Below, one piece after another: positions 13,301 through 26,900 of a DNA stretch of 64,000 nucleotides. The notes below the pieces were generated by a model. That model had not been told where the DNA came from. It searched no databases and saw only the letters and a list, made by a program, of their open reading frames with translations. Numbering within the stretch: position 1 is the first letter of the stretch; each line of letters starts with the position of its first letter. Origin of the DNA: Rhabditophanes sp. KR3021 (Eukaryota > Nematoda > Chromadorea > Rhabditida > Alloionematidae); contig CAUJLY010000006.1 of assembly GCA_963281155.1 (NCBI GenBank), forward strand, positions 4,340,001 through 4,404,000, read 5' to 3'. The translations under genes were made by a program, and so were the position numbers.

Positions 13301-16300
13301 AGTCAGTAATGATTAATTCATTTATTTTACTTACTAAATCGACATTATCTTGTTTTTTATCATTATTCAAATGCGACATCAAAAAGTCTTAAACACAACA
13401 ACTCCTTATCATTGCATATTTATTTGTATATCTACACTATGGATACTGATTATGAGGTTCTTTATTTATACATATTCGGATTATGATAGATCTAAGGAGA
13501 TAATTTTTGTGGGCTGCTGAAACTATATTCAAAATAACAAAAGCTTAAAGAAAATATAAAACCTAGAGCGGATTTAAATTTTGATATATTCTTTATTAAA
13601 TTAGCGAAACATAAAATGTTCAATAAAAATTTATGGGATGCTATTGCATGCCAGTAAAAAATAATTTCAAATAGATGAATGAGAATGATATATGTATTTG
13701 ATTGGTCTCAAAAACGATTCATGGGGTTATAAAATTATTATGGCATTGCAATTTATGGATAAATATATATTTCTAAACAGATGCATGCTTTCCTTCATTG
13801 ACCCCAAACAATTCGTTGTATTTTGATGATTATTGGAGGACACAACTCGGACATGTATAAAATTATGATTAGAACATATGTGTTTAAATAATGCAACTTA
13901 AACTAATAGCCAAATTATTATTAACAATAAGCAGATGGCGGATGTATGATAAATTAAGATAATATGAACAAAAAATCAAAACGAAAAACAAGATGAAAAT
14001 ATATAAAACTATCAAATGTATTTTTTTGTGCCTCGTCGTTTCAACTTATTTTTAAAAATATTAACGAAAACAATTGAATTTTGAACACTGAACAAAGGCT
14101 GTATTTTCTCCCATTTAAGTAAATTTAAATGTTTAATAAAGGCGGAGGATTAACATGATAAAAAGTTGACATCCTGGTAACATGCAGAACACGCTGAATT
14201 TTCCTCTCAAAATAAACAAATCACCAGCACAAACATTTTTGTTATTATATATCATTCTTAATCTATACCATTTAGAAAACAAATATTTTAAGTTCTCAAA
14301 ATTAATTTTAGAGACATAAAAAATGATAAGGATTATTGTTGAGCTGCAGTCATAAATAAGTTTTGACGAAATGTTTCATGCATATAAAGTGATTAGTTAA
14401 TACTTTCTAAAAAATATGTTGTCTATAATTTTGAAAAACAGTAAAAAAAGGTTTTATTGCAAAAAAGTTTTAATATGAATTAATGTCTTTTTGAAGTAAC
14501 TGCATTTTTATAAAATCACAAACATAAGTAAACAAGCTAATTATTCAGAGAAAAATATTTATTAATAAGTTCCGAAATCATTTCAATAAATGTTGATTAT
14601 TATATTGCTAATTTTATATAGATTTATATAATTTGACACTACTTAATTCAAAGCAGTATGTATCTGGATGATTAGTTTTATTACTTACAATTATTAAAGA
14701 ACAAATTAAATATAAAGATAATGTATATGTTGTGTTTTGAAATTGTGGACTTTTGGTAATTCCGAATACAGAGAAATATAAGTGTTCGCTGGGTTGAAGT
14801 TATTTTTAGGGGAGTAATCCTCAAAATGGCAAATGAGATTATTTAAAATATAATTATCATAAATAATATTATATAAAATTGTAATTGCTTTGTTGAGCAA
14901 AAAATTTCTAAATAATCATTCTTCACCTATAATTTGAGGACATAAATTAGTATGTGATATGTGCAGATTAATTTGAACAAAACATGTTCAAGTAATAAAT
15001 GACAGGGTCTGTGGCTCAAAATCAGTCCATTAATAATTGTTCTTTTTAAAAAAATAAAAACAAAAAGATTACCAGAAATGACTGATATATTCATTTAAAG
15101 ATTTACCCAATCAACATTATTTATGACTTTGTGCCATTCAAATAATTGTATCACAATTGAAGTAATTTATGGTTTGAAAATATATTTTTGACAATTCCGA
15201 AATTGGCTTTAATTTTAATGAGTATACATATTAGTGCAACATTAATAAATACGTACAATGTAGAAAACACTTGAAAATGAGTATTAGATAATATATCGCC
15301 AAATAAAATTTATTGCTTATTTTGTGGTTTAGTCTAACTGTTAATTAGTAAAAAGTGCCTTCTGGTTCAAAGTATTTTATGTTATCACACTTTTCATGGT
15401 ATTGCTCAAATAAATACATCTTACTCTTTTCTTATTTCTTATATTGAATGATCATTTAAGAATATGCTTGAGCGACATTTCAATTTTGTCCGAGAAATTC
15501 TATTTAAATCATTTTTGATATCTCTTTAGTTGATGCATGCTTCATTTGAGTAGGTATTTCATAGAATTATTTAGCCCCCCTTATGCCACGCTTTTTCCTT
15601 TTAGCCATATTGTTGTTATATAGCATTTAATTTAGTACCGAAGACAATTTTAATAAACAAAAGTAAGGTGAAATAAAAGACATTAAATTGGAATTTCTAA
15701 ATAGAAACGTTTTTGTAATCATAATTATTTACTCATTTCATGAGCTTTAAACAAATAGGAAATTTGGCATCAACCAAATGATAAATCTTCTTCGCTTCAA
15801 AACAAACAATATTGATAATCTTTTATTTGTAATCTTTAAACAACTTGTGATTGCCAAGTTTATTTTCCACATACAATTGAATATATGGAGGAAAAGTGGT
15901 AATCCGGGAAATGTTAAAAAATAATTTCGTACAAATAATTTTGCGTTGTAATTGAAGAATAAGGATGACAGATTAATCACATTTATTTGTTATTCCTGTC
16001 ATCTCTTTTTCAAAATTTTAGACTCATTATTTTATCGTCATATATTTTAATTTGTTAGCTTCCTTTATGAGGAAATAATTTTTATTCATATCAACCGCCC
16101 TCGACATCTTTGACATTTTTTCAAAATTATGTTTTTGTGATATATCATAAAAGGATGTCATAGCGATTTGCCAAGGAGTATATATGTTTAATAACATTGT
16201 TTTTGTGTTATCTCTTGAAATGCCGTTTACCTAATATTTTAACAACTGTTTCTTCGCCACCATCTCAGATTTCATTAAATAAAATAGGATATTCTATATA

Positions 16301-17682
16301 TTTTGCAGTATGTTCCTCAGCTCCCCGTCCAGTCACCCTTGTTATTTTATTTAAGGGTCTAGAGCATGCAATATACCATCACAGATTTTTATTAGATTAA
16401 AGCCACCAATATTTTGGCAAAAAATAAAATAGTTCAGGACCAAGATATTCTAAAATGTATACAAACAAGCGTCTCGCTTTTTGCCAATTAGAAGACAAGA
16501 AGATACTATGTGTGGTTTGATTAAAATTTTTGGATTCTAATTTCTTTTATATATATGTTCAGTGTTATCATATTTTTAAAATTTTATTATTTTTATATCC
16601 GGATGTGTTGTAGTAAAAGAAACCACAAATATACACTGAAAATTGTTGCCGAACCAACCTATTTTTAATTTCATTTACTCACACTATTTCTTATTTGAAT
16701 GGCAGTTTCTCTAAATTACTTTAACTGTTAAAATATAAATGTATTTGCGCTTCATAATTTTGTAACTTTTTATTTTGCATTCCTTATGACACAATAAATA
16801 TCGAGTATGGTGTAAGTTCACCTGTGAAAATTAATATCTAATTATAACTTCAACTTGTAGGAAATAAATATCAAATATTTAATGAGGTTGTTAAAAACAT
16901 CGTCTGAATGGGATAAGTTTGAACTTATTAAGCTTAAGTTATATTAAATCGTTTGGTTCCCAGGATTTCGCTAAACATAATTATAATCCAATATTACACG
17001 TTGTATTAAAACTTTTGTCTTACAGACATTTATTTTAGAGAGCTTCTTTGAATTGAAAAATCATGCCGTTCTCTTTAAATAAGTGTTTATTTAGGGTGTT
17101 AGTATGTATTTTAAATATTCCCTTGTTTTAATTTAATTTTGTTTAACTAAAATAGTAGTGATAATAAACATTCTTTGTTAATTAAACTTAAAATTCGTGC
17201 CACTTTCCAAAAGTAATATACAATTCTAATTACGAAAGTAGGATATTTATAAACTTCTAGTACCATTTTGTGTTTCATTATAATTTAATGTTAAAAATGT
17301 ATCTTCAATTTAATATTTGCGATTTTATAATGTATTACTAATAATAAAATGATATGAATTACATATATGTATGTACACATAAACATATTCTAAGTTTCTT
17401 TAATTGATGTCATAGGATCCTTGTTCTTAACAATTATGTTTTTGGTGATTTTTATATGGCTTAAGATTACGACAAATAATATATGTAAAAGATTTGTCAA
17501 ACTTCATATTCCTTCCTTATCACTTGTTTGTAGAGCTTTTGTCTTGCTAGAAATACAGGAAGTTGACCAAAAGACAATCGGAAATTGCACTTGTTTTTAA
17601 AATGATATCTCACTATATTATTTAGACCTCGACTAACACACATCTTTATAGCACCTTCGTTCAAAGTAAACATTTTAAGAAG
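10364..17682. other. Long gene-poor stretch between serotonin receptor and BAIAP3-like gene
   Basis: About 7.3 kb of very AT-rich DNA with no frame I can tie to a protein. It lies between the divergent 5' ends of the serotonin-receptor gene (minus) and the BAIAP3-like gene (plus), so it must hold the promoters of both. The segment around 10500-10680 is GC-richer and contains a donor-like gtgagg on the minus strand, which fits 5'-UTR exon material. A 28-nt period duplication lies near 13.1 kb. Frames at 11.2-11.9, 14.7-14.9, 15.7-16.0 and 16.2-16.4 kb look like chance. Confidence 0.55.
13097..13147. repeat. Short tandem duplication, 28-nt period
   Basis: A 23-nt AT-rich unit at 13097-13119 recurs at 13125-13147 with one mismatch, separated by 5 nt. 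Probably a replication-slippage duplication; no function is apparent. Confidence 0.6.
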
Positions 17683-17927
17683 ATGTTGAATGCACCTAAT
17701 TTTTTTCTAACTACTATTTCGGGTATTAGGCGTGATGGTAGGGCAGCTTCAGTTGGATCTTGTCTTGAGTATGCAACTAAATGCATGGGCGAATCTGAAA
17801 AACTCTCTGTCTCCTCTGCCAGATCATCAAAACGAAGTTCGCCATCTCGAATGAGAAGGAGATCGACAAGAAACAAACTTAGCAGTGCACAAAGGGAACT
17901 CCATTTTGGAGAGTGGTCAAACAAACA
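17683..17927 (+). other. Alternative first coding exon A of BAIAP3-like gene
   Basis: Starts ATG at 17683 and encodes 81 residues plus two bases, ending AAACA before gtaagt. It is rich in Ser/Arg (SSKRSSPSRMRRRSTRN), a likely phosphorylated basic N-terminus. The phase (2) matches the acceptor at 23367, so splicing gives a Gln codon followed by VQSSDNHF. The antisense strand is also open here, but the strong donor and correct phase favour the plus-strand reading. Confidence 0.7.
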
Positions 17928-20900
17928 GTAAGTGCTTTGCCATGATTAAAAACATAAAAAATTAATTGTCCATTACGTTTTTTCTTTGACTATACACATG
18001 GATTAAACATATAAAAATCGTAGTGACAAGGTTAGGAAGACTTCTTCCTCATTAACTTGACTTAATTTTGTTTTCACTTAATTAAATTCCAAAATAGCAA
18101 TATCATTTATCCAACGAAATTAAAAGATGGGTTAAAAACAAAAATATAATTGAGTATGTTTGAGTGTATATAGTATTTCATTCATTTGACTATTCTTAAA
18201 CGAATTATATTGCTTTAGATATTTCGATTTTAATTATTAATAAATATGTATCCACACTCATACTTGAAAAAATTCACCAGAGACCCAGGCATGACCAATT
18301 TCGTTATTGAGCCTATATGGGGTTTTATTGTTGTTCTTAAAATGTATTTAATTGCAAATACAAACTTTTGTTTATGATGGCCATATTAAATACGTAATTC
18401 CGTTGTGGATTAATATTATGATTACGGAAGCAAGTACGTATGTTATGTACAAGCGTGGGCTTTTCCCTATTAAAGCAAATTCCACATTTTGCTCCTATCG
18501 AAATAAAGATTTTCAACTTGTATTAAACAATCTCAATGATCAAATGCTTAATTAACGAACTTGTTATGATCATTAGGGGGTAATTTTGAGTACTCTTTTG
18601 ACTAACATATTGACGAATATATGTAATCAAACAACTACAATTTCATAAGTCCTTGCCATAACATAGATTCCCAAGATATAAATTAGAGACACATTGTCTA
18701 TTGAATACATTTTTATCCTGAGATAAGTTGGATACCATTTTATAAATCTCAAATATAAATCAAAGTATGTAATAGAAAAAGTTCTTTTGATTAATTTGCC
18801 AAATGCACATGTACTTCATAAAAAATTTTCCCAATGAACTAAATATTGTTTTTCCATTACAAAGGTTATTTGTCTAAATAGAATGAATATATAAATCACA
18901 TTTAACTGAAATGTCAAAATATATTTGTATAGAAACTTTTGTTTAGGTAAATATATCGTTATTTGAATAATATTGTTAGGAATTCATACTCTGAGTTACC
19001 GTGTTTGTGCATTTCGCAAATGAAAAACACATAATTTAATAATATGATACTAGTTGAAAAACATTAACTTTAAAACAAATATTAGTTATTTAATTAATTG
19101 TTGTTTATTATTGAACCCTTTTTTGAGTAGTGAACAGTTTATTGTAAATTGAATAAATGTATTCTTTTTTACATAATTTAGAAGATAAATAAATTAAGAG
19201 CCTATAAAGATAAATATTCTGAAATTCAGTACTATTTACCCTTGTTTTGGTAAATTTCTCCAGACCTGACTTTGTGGTTCAAAAAAGAATGTAATTTATT
19301 ATTAATTTGCATTTTTTACTTATCAAACACATGGTGACAACCATTTCGCTCTGTAAAAGGTGAAAATGTTTAACACACAAATATGTCTATTTTTAAGAAT
19401 AAATTGGCTTAATAAATTTACAAAAGAAAAAATATTAAATTGCTTTTACATTTTAAATTAACTATTTTCTTTTATCTATTTTTTATCAAAACTTAATGAA
19501 ATATAGATACATATTTGATGTGTATGTAGTATATTTATTGTACTTTTAATGATAATTTGATGTCAACTTGGTAGAAATTAAAAATTATATGCATATTTTG
19601 AGTATATTGGATACTTCAATTTTTAGAAATGTTTTAATGAGTAAGAAGCCATTATTAATATTTAGCTGGGAACAACTACTACTTTGTCAAAAAGAAACAA
19701 GCTATAATAGCTCCGTACAAAAGTATAAATGCATCTGTGTTTAAAAATTTGCATTTTTACAGCCATAGCGATCTTTTCTATTTGTTTGAAATATTTAACT
19801 CTTGTGAATGCTTAAATTTTATTTGTTAGTTTACATCCAACTTAAAAACATTAACTTTTATTCCTTAATCTACTACTAAAGCACTGATATGTCTTAACCT
19901 CATATCGCACATAGACAAATCTTTTTTGTTATATTGAATAACTTAAGGACTTCAGTATGCTTATTTTTCCAATAACAAACAAAGAATTTAATTTAATCAA
20001 ATGGTTCAATTTATAATATTTGTTCCCATATTATATCAACTACATACTTCTGAATTAGAATAAGAAATTCAGTTTAGGTATTCATACTGTTGTAAAAATA
20101 GATAATTATGAATACATTTATCTAAGCAATATGCAACTACACCAACTCATGTTTATATGATAGGCATTTTAAATAAATTTAAAATTATTATTTTCCAACT
20201 TAAAGAAATTTTATTATCAACTAAATTTCACAATATACTATTTTGCAATGTGCTTTGTATAATTCGTTTTATTTTGGTAGACCATTAGGTTGGAAAAAAT
20301 ATCATAGGACAAAGCTCATTATTTTTTCTTCAGATATATGCCACCATTATACGCAAATAACGTTTGATGCTATATATTATACTAAGTTGGGATAAAAAAC
20401 AAAAATAGTTTAGTGATTAAAAAATCTTTAGTATAATAGGAGCAATTTTGTTATGTTTGTTTTCTAAGATGCGTTTCGTTATAATTCCCTTATTAAGCTT
20501 TTTTTATCTTGTGTCACTACACCGATGAGTTAATAAATCAATGGACCCTTAAATATTACATATGCCTATAAAATTGTAATAGATCATTATCCAACCCAAG
20601 ATAGTTGTTGCCATTGCTCCTTAGTACTTAATAGCCATAGTTTTGACTTAATTGATAGTATTGAAAGAAATAACATTATGCAATCAACCATTTAGATATT
20701 TAATTAGGCTATTAGCTTGTAAACAGACTAAATATGTTGTCTGCACTTTTATTTTTTAGAATTTGTTGTTCAAAGTAAGTATTAATTTATTAAAAAAACA
20801 ATTTATTATTTACAAGAGAATACATGAATTACCAAGTTGGAAATGCTTGCATCATTGTATAATAGCTTTGAGATTTTTGAGATGTACAAATGTAGTAAGA

Positions 20901-23900
20901 ATAATGCTGCTTGTTTATGAACTAGAAGTTATAAATACTTTCCTAATGTACTACCACATGCCATCTTATCCAGAAACCTGTCAATTGAAAGGGCGCTTTC
21001 AATAAGTAGTCTAATTTATTTTTTCCATATTTTTAACTGTTAAACTTTAATTTTTATGGAGTAGTTTTTAAATTTTGAAAAATAACTTATAATATACTTG
21101 AGAAAATGATACAATTAGTATGCTTAGACTTTTAAGCATAAACTTATGCCAATAGCTTACTTTAAGTGGATATTACTCCCCGTTTTGTTATCCCACATTT
21201 TCATCTGTCAAAATGCAACCATAAATATTTTTAAATAGTGATAGTATTTTCTTTTCCCCCTATTCATACATTGCAATATTCAAAATTAGCGACATTTTAA
21301 AGTATAATTAGTAATGTTAACCAAGTTCAGCCATTTTGCTTTATTTTTACGGATGTGTTTTGTTTGTTAAACGCTTATTCGAACGCGATATTTTTTAGCT
21401 AAATTAATTATCATTTTAAGTTGCTTAAAATTGCTCATTCTTTATACAATAAGAACATATTAATCTAAAAAATAATAGACATGGATGCTGTCTCTAATAA
21501 AGCCACTATTTTTTCAAAAAAAGTATCCTCTGTTGGAGCTTGGGCGGAAAAACAAATTTCCAGAGCTGCGCACTTCATTCGAACTACTTCGATGGCATAT
21601 AATGAAGACGATTCTGAAGACAATGGAAGTCTAATAGCTAAACAGTGAGCTCTATATTTTGATATTAAAAATTTATAAGCAATGCGATGTTTCGCTATAA
21701 CTACCTCATAATATCTATAGAACACCATACAGTTTCATAATAAATTAGATGGTGTCATAGTAGTTTGAGCAAACGAAAGCAACGGTTGTCATTCTCACAA
21801 TAATGATTAAACCATTTTGAAAATTAAAAATACAATCTATTTAAAATGACTAGGTGTTTGAGGCAATGCTTTTAAAATTTCGAGCATGAAATTAATTCTC
21901 GGGAATTTTTTAAAAATAACCAAATATATAGCCAAAATGAAAGTTTAGCACCTTTTAAGTTAGTTGCTTGTTTGTGTCTGGAGTGTTACCTTTTAAAACA
22001 TTTTACTTAAAGTATCTAACACAGAGTGGCTTATTTATGAATGGATGGGGCCACATTAAATATTTTTCAAAAGATCCACCTTTTCCAAAAAGTTATTTTG
22101 TCCATATTGGCTAAAACAATTTAAATATTTTTAAGCTCATAATATATTCATCTTCAAAAAAGCATCTATAAATTATTATATGGTGTGATGATTATAAACA
22201 ATCGAGTGAATGCTATGAGTTTAGCTATGTAAATAAGTAAATGGCGTAATTAGTTTAAAATATTCGTTTATTTTAATGTTGATTACATCTTTTATTTTTG
22301 CATATATTTAAAAGCTGTAGGCGAAATGAAAATACTTTATTTTTTATATGGGTGAAATATATATGACTTTATTTATATGTATTTCTCTAACCCTTTGAGT
22401 TTATGGACTTTTTGCCATACTATTGTAAATTTACATATTCGTTCCTGTTTAAGTTATTTTTATAACAATTTTCCGAATACCTGAATTCCTTTTCATTGAA
22501 TCTTCAAACAACAAAATAATATAAAATAATACGCCTTTGCATAACAAAAGTTATTCAAAACGGAATCTTTCAAAGATTAACTTTCAAAATGCATTTTGAA
22601 CCATGAAGACTTTTTATACCAAATTAGGGTAATTCATGGGGATATTTAAGGAACAAACGCGTTTAAATTGTTAAGGCAATTACATAGCTGATGCATTTTT
22701 TAAAACTTAGTTTAAATTTACCGGATGGAAAAAGTATAGCACCTTTAAAGAATAATTATGACTTTTCCCACCACCATTACTTGTCAACAAAATACAACAC
22801 CAGTATTGTTTCCCTCAACAGCTCTACACCGTATTTAACACACCACCATCCACCAAGTCATTACTTCTGGGCCGAGTATATCATCTTCAACTGCTATAAA
22901 TTTATAAATATCTACCACACCATCATCCAAGTATTTGCCCCAATAAAAAACCTAACGTAGCTTCTTTTCTTTTTCAAAATATCAAATTTCATTTGATAGT
23001 AAATTTACAGTGTGTGACGACCGTTGAAATGTAAATTTTAAAAGGCCTTTCCCTTCTCATTTAAAACATTCAACAAATAAATCATTTTTTTAATTTGGCT
23101 TTGATGGGCCACCCAATAAAAGGCAAAATCTTTTCACGATTTAATTACCACAAAATTTCATTCCATTACTATATACACATCTTTGCTAAAAACAATTTTA
23201 GAATTATTTGGTACTAGAAAAAAGTAGTATCATAATGTTTAAGATAAAATCTAAAAAGTCAAAGCATCGCTTTTACACGTAGGTTCAAGGGAAAAGTTAT
23301 CAGATAGGTCTAAATATTATTGTTATTGTTCAAATTTAAGTTCATTAATATTTAATTCCGTTTCAGAGTCCAATCGTCTGATAATCATTTTTTCGAACAA
23401 TTCCCCTCGGCTCAACTTACCAATGAAGATTGCAAAGAAGCAGATGAACAGATAACAATCGTCAAGTTGGCAATAAATGAAAATGTTAAAGATATGCATG
23501 TAAGTTTTTATGTATTTTAGTTGGTGGATAACACTTACCGAAATGGAATATATTATTTGATGATGGTTAATTTAATTATAGGAATTGTATGTTGAGGCTA
23601 TGTACACCATTCAGCACAAGATAGGAACTCATACAAATTTGACACACACACAACTTTCGAAATACGTCCAGAACGCATTTGAGGTACGATGGAGGGTTTC
23701 AAACGTTTATTAAATTGGGGTTAAAAAATTATAGAGAAGACATTACAAAGAAAGACATGTGAATATACTAAAGTAATCAGTGATTTATCTCAGTGAGGCA
23801 CGATCATTAGCATCCAAAAAGTCTTGGAAGATGAGAGCAGCGACCTCGTCATTATTTTCAGGGAACATCTTGTAGACAATTTCAAGGGAGGGATTGCCAG

Positions 23901-26900
23901 AGTCACTGTTGGTATTCTCACCTCTGGAGTAGTCAATTAGGATTGATTCAACATTGCCAGCAAGTTCTTCTGTAGCATAAGACTTGTACAAAATAATCAT
24001 TTCTTGACCAGCATTAAAGACTTTTTGAAAGCCTTTTCCTTTTCATCCAGCACCTTATCCAATGCAATTGCTTTGTTGTAGGCACACATGTGACTTATCA
24101 TCCTTGTAGTAATAGATTGTGTAGTCTTGCCTACATAGAGTATATGTTTTTTGCATCTTCAGCAGATAGGAGTTCAGGTCGAGTAATAGCTGGACTAATC
24201 ATGATATAGACGTCACACATTCTTTTACCAACATTCAAGTCATCCAGATCATTCTTAATGGACTCAGCATCTATATCAGTGTTGAACTTCTCTGCAACTG
24301 AAAGAAGACCTGCACAATTTCTTCTTTACCACCTTTATTATCAATAAGCTGCATAAAGTACTTGCTCAATTCCTTAATAGCTTCTGACGGAAGGAAGTTG
24401 AGTACGTCGTCTGAAAGTGTTCCTACACTCAGGTTGGTAGTATTATTTGTGGCAGCAATCAAACAACGTTCCATGATTTCAGCCATTCTCTTTGAGGCTC
24501 CATCTAAATAGAAAACAGTCACAACTTTCTTGGATTGCTTGAAGTTTCTAGTTTTGACACTGGAAGCTTCATCTTTATGTTGAAGAAATCTGACATCCTT
24601 GTCATTCCATATTAGATAAAGACATAAACATGATGACACGTAAAATGCCTTTGATCTATATTCATATTTTGAATGTGCAAAGTATTAAACAATAGTTGGT
24701 AGTAGACAGTCACTGTAGTTCGAACATTTATTAAAAATATAAAAGTGGGGATCCAAACCAACGAAATTATTTTTCAATGCTGACTCTAATACAATTCATT
24801 CCAGGTGGACGAAAGATTGCATAAATCACTTAATGCACGAGCATCGAGACAAAAAGCACCAATGGTTTTGTTGAAATGTTCAACTTTTAGAAGGAAGAGA
24901 TTTAGTTGCCAAGGATATCACTGGTTTCAGTGATCCATTTTGTATGATGGGTGTTGTGCCCGGAAACAAGGCAGGTCGAAAGCCGACTCCTAATCCCGAA
25001 GACATTGAAGTAACACCATGGGATTTCGAAGAACTTCCCCAAGACTCGCCATTGAAGAAAAAAGAAGAAAGTAAAACGTCATCACCACCGTCATCACCTC
25101 ACGATGGCAAGGTAATATACAATTAGATAAACGTACTAATTAGCCTTATTTAAACTACTTTACAGAAACACAGATTGTCACGTCTAGGAGGCTCATTTAG
25201 GAGAAAAATAGTTGGCAAAAAGGGTATGAAAGGAACTGATGAAGAAGTATTAAGTATTCCGGCCAAATTAATCAAAGCTAGTTCTGTACAAAGAATGACT
25301 CTCAACCCAAAATGGAATGAAAAATTTCAATTTATCGTAGATGATATTACTTCAGACCGTTTTCATTTAGATATTTGGGACCATGACGATCAGGAAAGAT
25401 CCGTATTAGATGCTGTCAGCACTTTAAATGAAATTAGCACTTTAAAAGGACTAGGCAGATATTTTAAAGAAGTAACTCAGAGTGCAAGAGCTCAATCAAA
25501 TGATTGTCAAGATGATTTCTTAGGATGTGTAAACATCAATCTAAAAGACATTCCTGTTGACGGAATTGAGAAGTGGTTTGAATTAGACAAAAGATCCGAC
25601 AAGTCTGATGTATCTGGCGCTGTTAAACTCAAGTTGTGGCTATCTACAAAAGAGGAGAGGGTAAATAATGAGGAAGATGAGTTGATTGATGTCAAGCAAC
25701 ACATCCAATTAATGCGTCAATTTGCATTGCATGAAATTCGCTGCTCCCAACAACCAGTAACTTATTTTAACGGAAGTTTACCAGAAACAGCCAAAACAAT
25801 CCTTCATCAACACGCCATTCAGGGTGATTTGACTGCCGTTCATCAGGGAATGTGCCAATGGTTGGCTTATTCCGCAATGATAGATATTGGAATTAGTTTT
25901 AATTTGCTGTATGAAATCATTGACAATCTCATTACAATTTGGAATCCTCTTGACTTGGACAAAGATGAAGAAAATATGCTAGCTTGTTCTTTTAAAGATT
26001 TTGATGAATACGTCAAGCAATATATTGCCAATCACTTGTTTGATGTAAATGTCTTAAAGAAATCTCAGCTCGACACATTTGCAAACATTTTAAGATGTAA
26101 TAAGTTGATACGCGAAAGCAGTCTATACAAAAGATGTATTCCTTTTGGTCCAACTAGGAATTTGGAATTAACTGAAAGCATTGGTAAATGTTCCAAAGAC
26201 TATTTTACGGTCGTCATGAATGAGTGTAAACCACTGGGAGCAAGTTATAAAATACTCTTAAAGCTAATGATTAACTTAATCAAAGGATGCTTGCGATTCA
26301 AATTCCTCGATCCATTATTCAAGACATATACTTCCCTCGACTATATCAGTATTGTTTATAGTATTTGGGATCAAATGCTCGAAGAGTATCTTTGTCTTGA
26401 ACAAATGAATGAGGGTACTGACTCCTTAAAATATATGCTTATGAATGCGCATGATGGGGATGAACATGTAATTCTCAATATTGTCCACTTGCACACATTG
26501 ATTCGAGAATTTTATTCCTTTAAACCATCAAACTACAAGCCAAAACTGCTAAGATCTGACTACAAGATTTATTTCGATCGTGTCATCGGAAAATGGATAG
26601 ACTTGGCAAGAATTAAAGCTTTTGCCAGAGTTGATCTTTCCTGTACCCTCGATTCAAATCTACAATTATCAACAAATGAGTTGAAATACACTTCCAGTTA
26701 TGTTGATATTTGCCATATCATTGACCAAGTAGCAAATATTTGGGAAAAACTTTACGTTAGCGATATCAATCTAAGAGTCGACATGCTTGTGAAATTAGTT
26801 CAATTTGTTTGCAAAGTGGCTGAATATTATGTAGACAAAATAACAGGCCAGCTTGCTCAAGACGGCTTTTGTGGGGACCTTAATCCTTATTTGCCACCAG

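Noticed and set aside
16197..16400. Plus-strand 67-codon frame with some Pro/Arg content
   Set aside because: No start context, splice partner or family similarity; compatible with chance.
17661..17924. Minus-strand frame of 87 codons over first exon A
   Set aside because: The plus reading has an ATG, a consensus donor and the exact phase of the downstream exon; the minus reading has none of these.
21465..21728. Minus-strand frame over first exon B
   Set aside because: Same reasoning: the plus strand has ATG, donor gtgagc and matching phase.
22691..22960. His/Ser-rich frame considered as a third first exon
   Set aside because: The only donor-like site ends at the wrong phase, and the frame that would match contains a stop.
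24860..24896. Mini-intron to explain the C2A frame change
   Set aside because: A 26-nt gt...ttttag segment exists, but removing it brings an immediate stop; no donor has the required phase.
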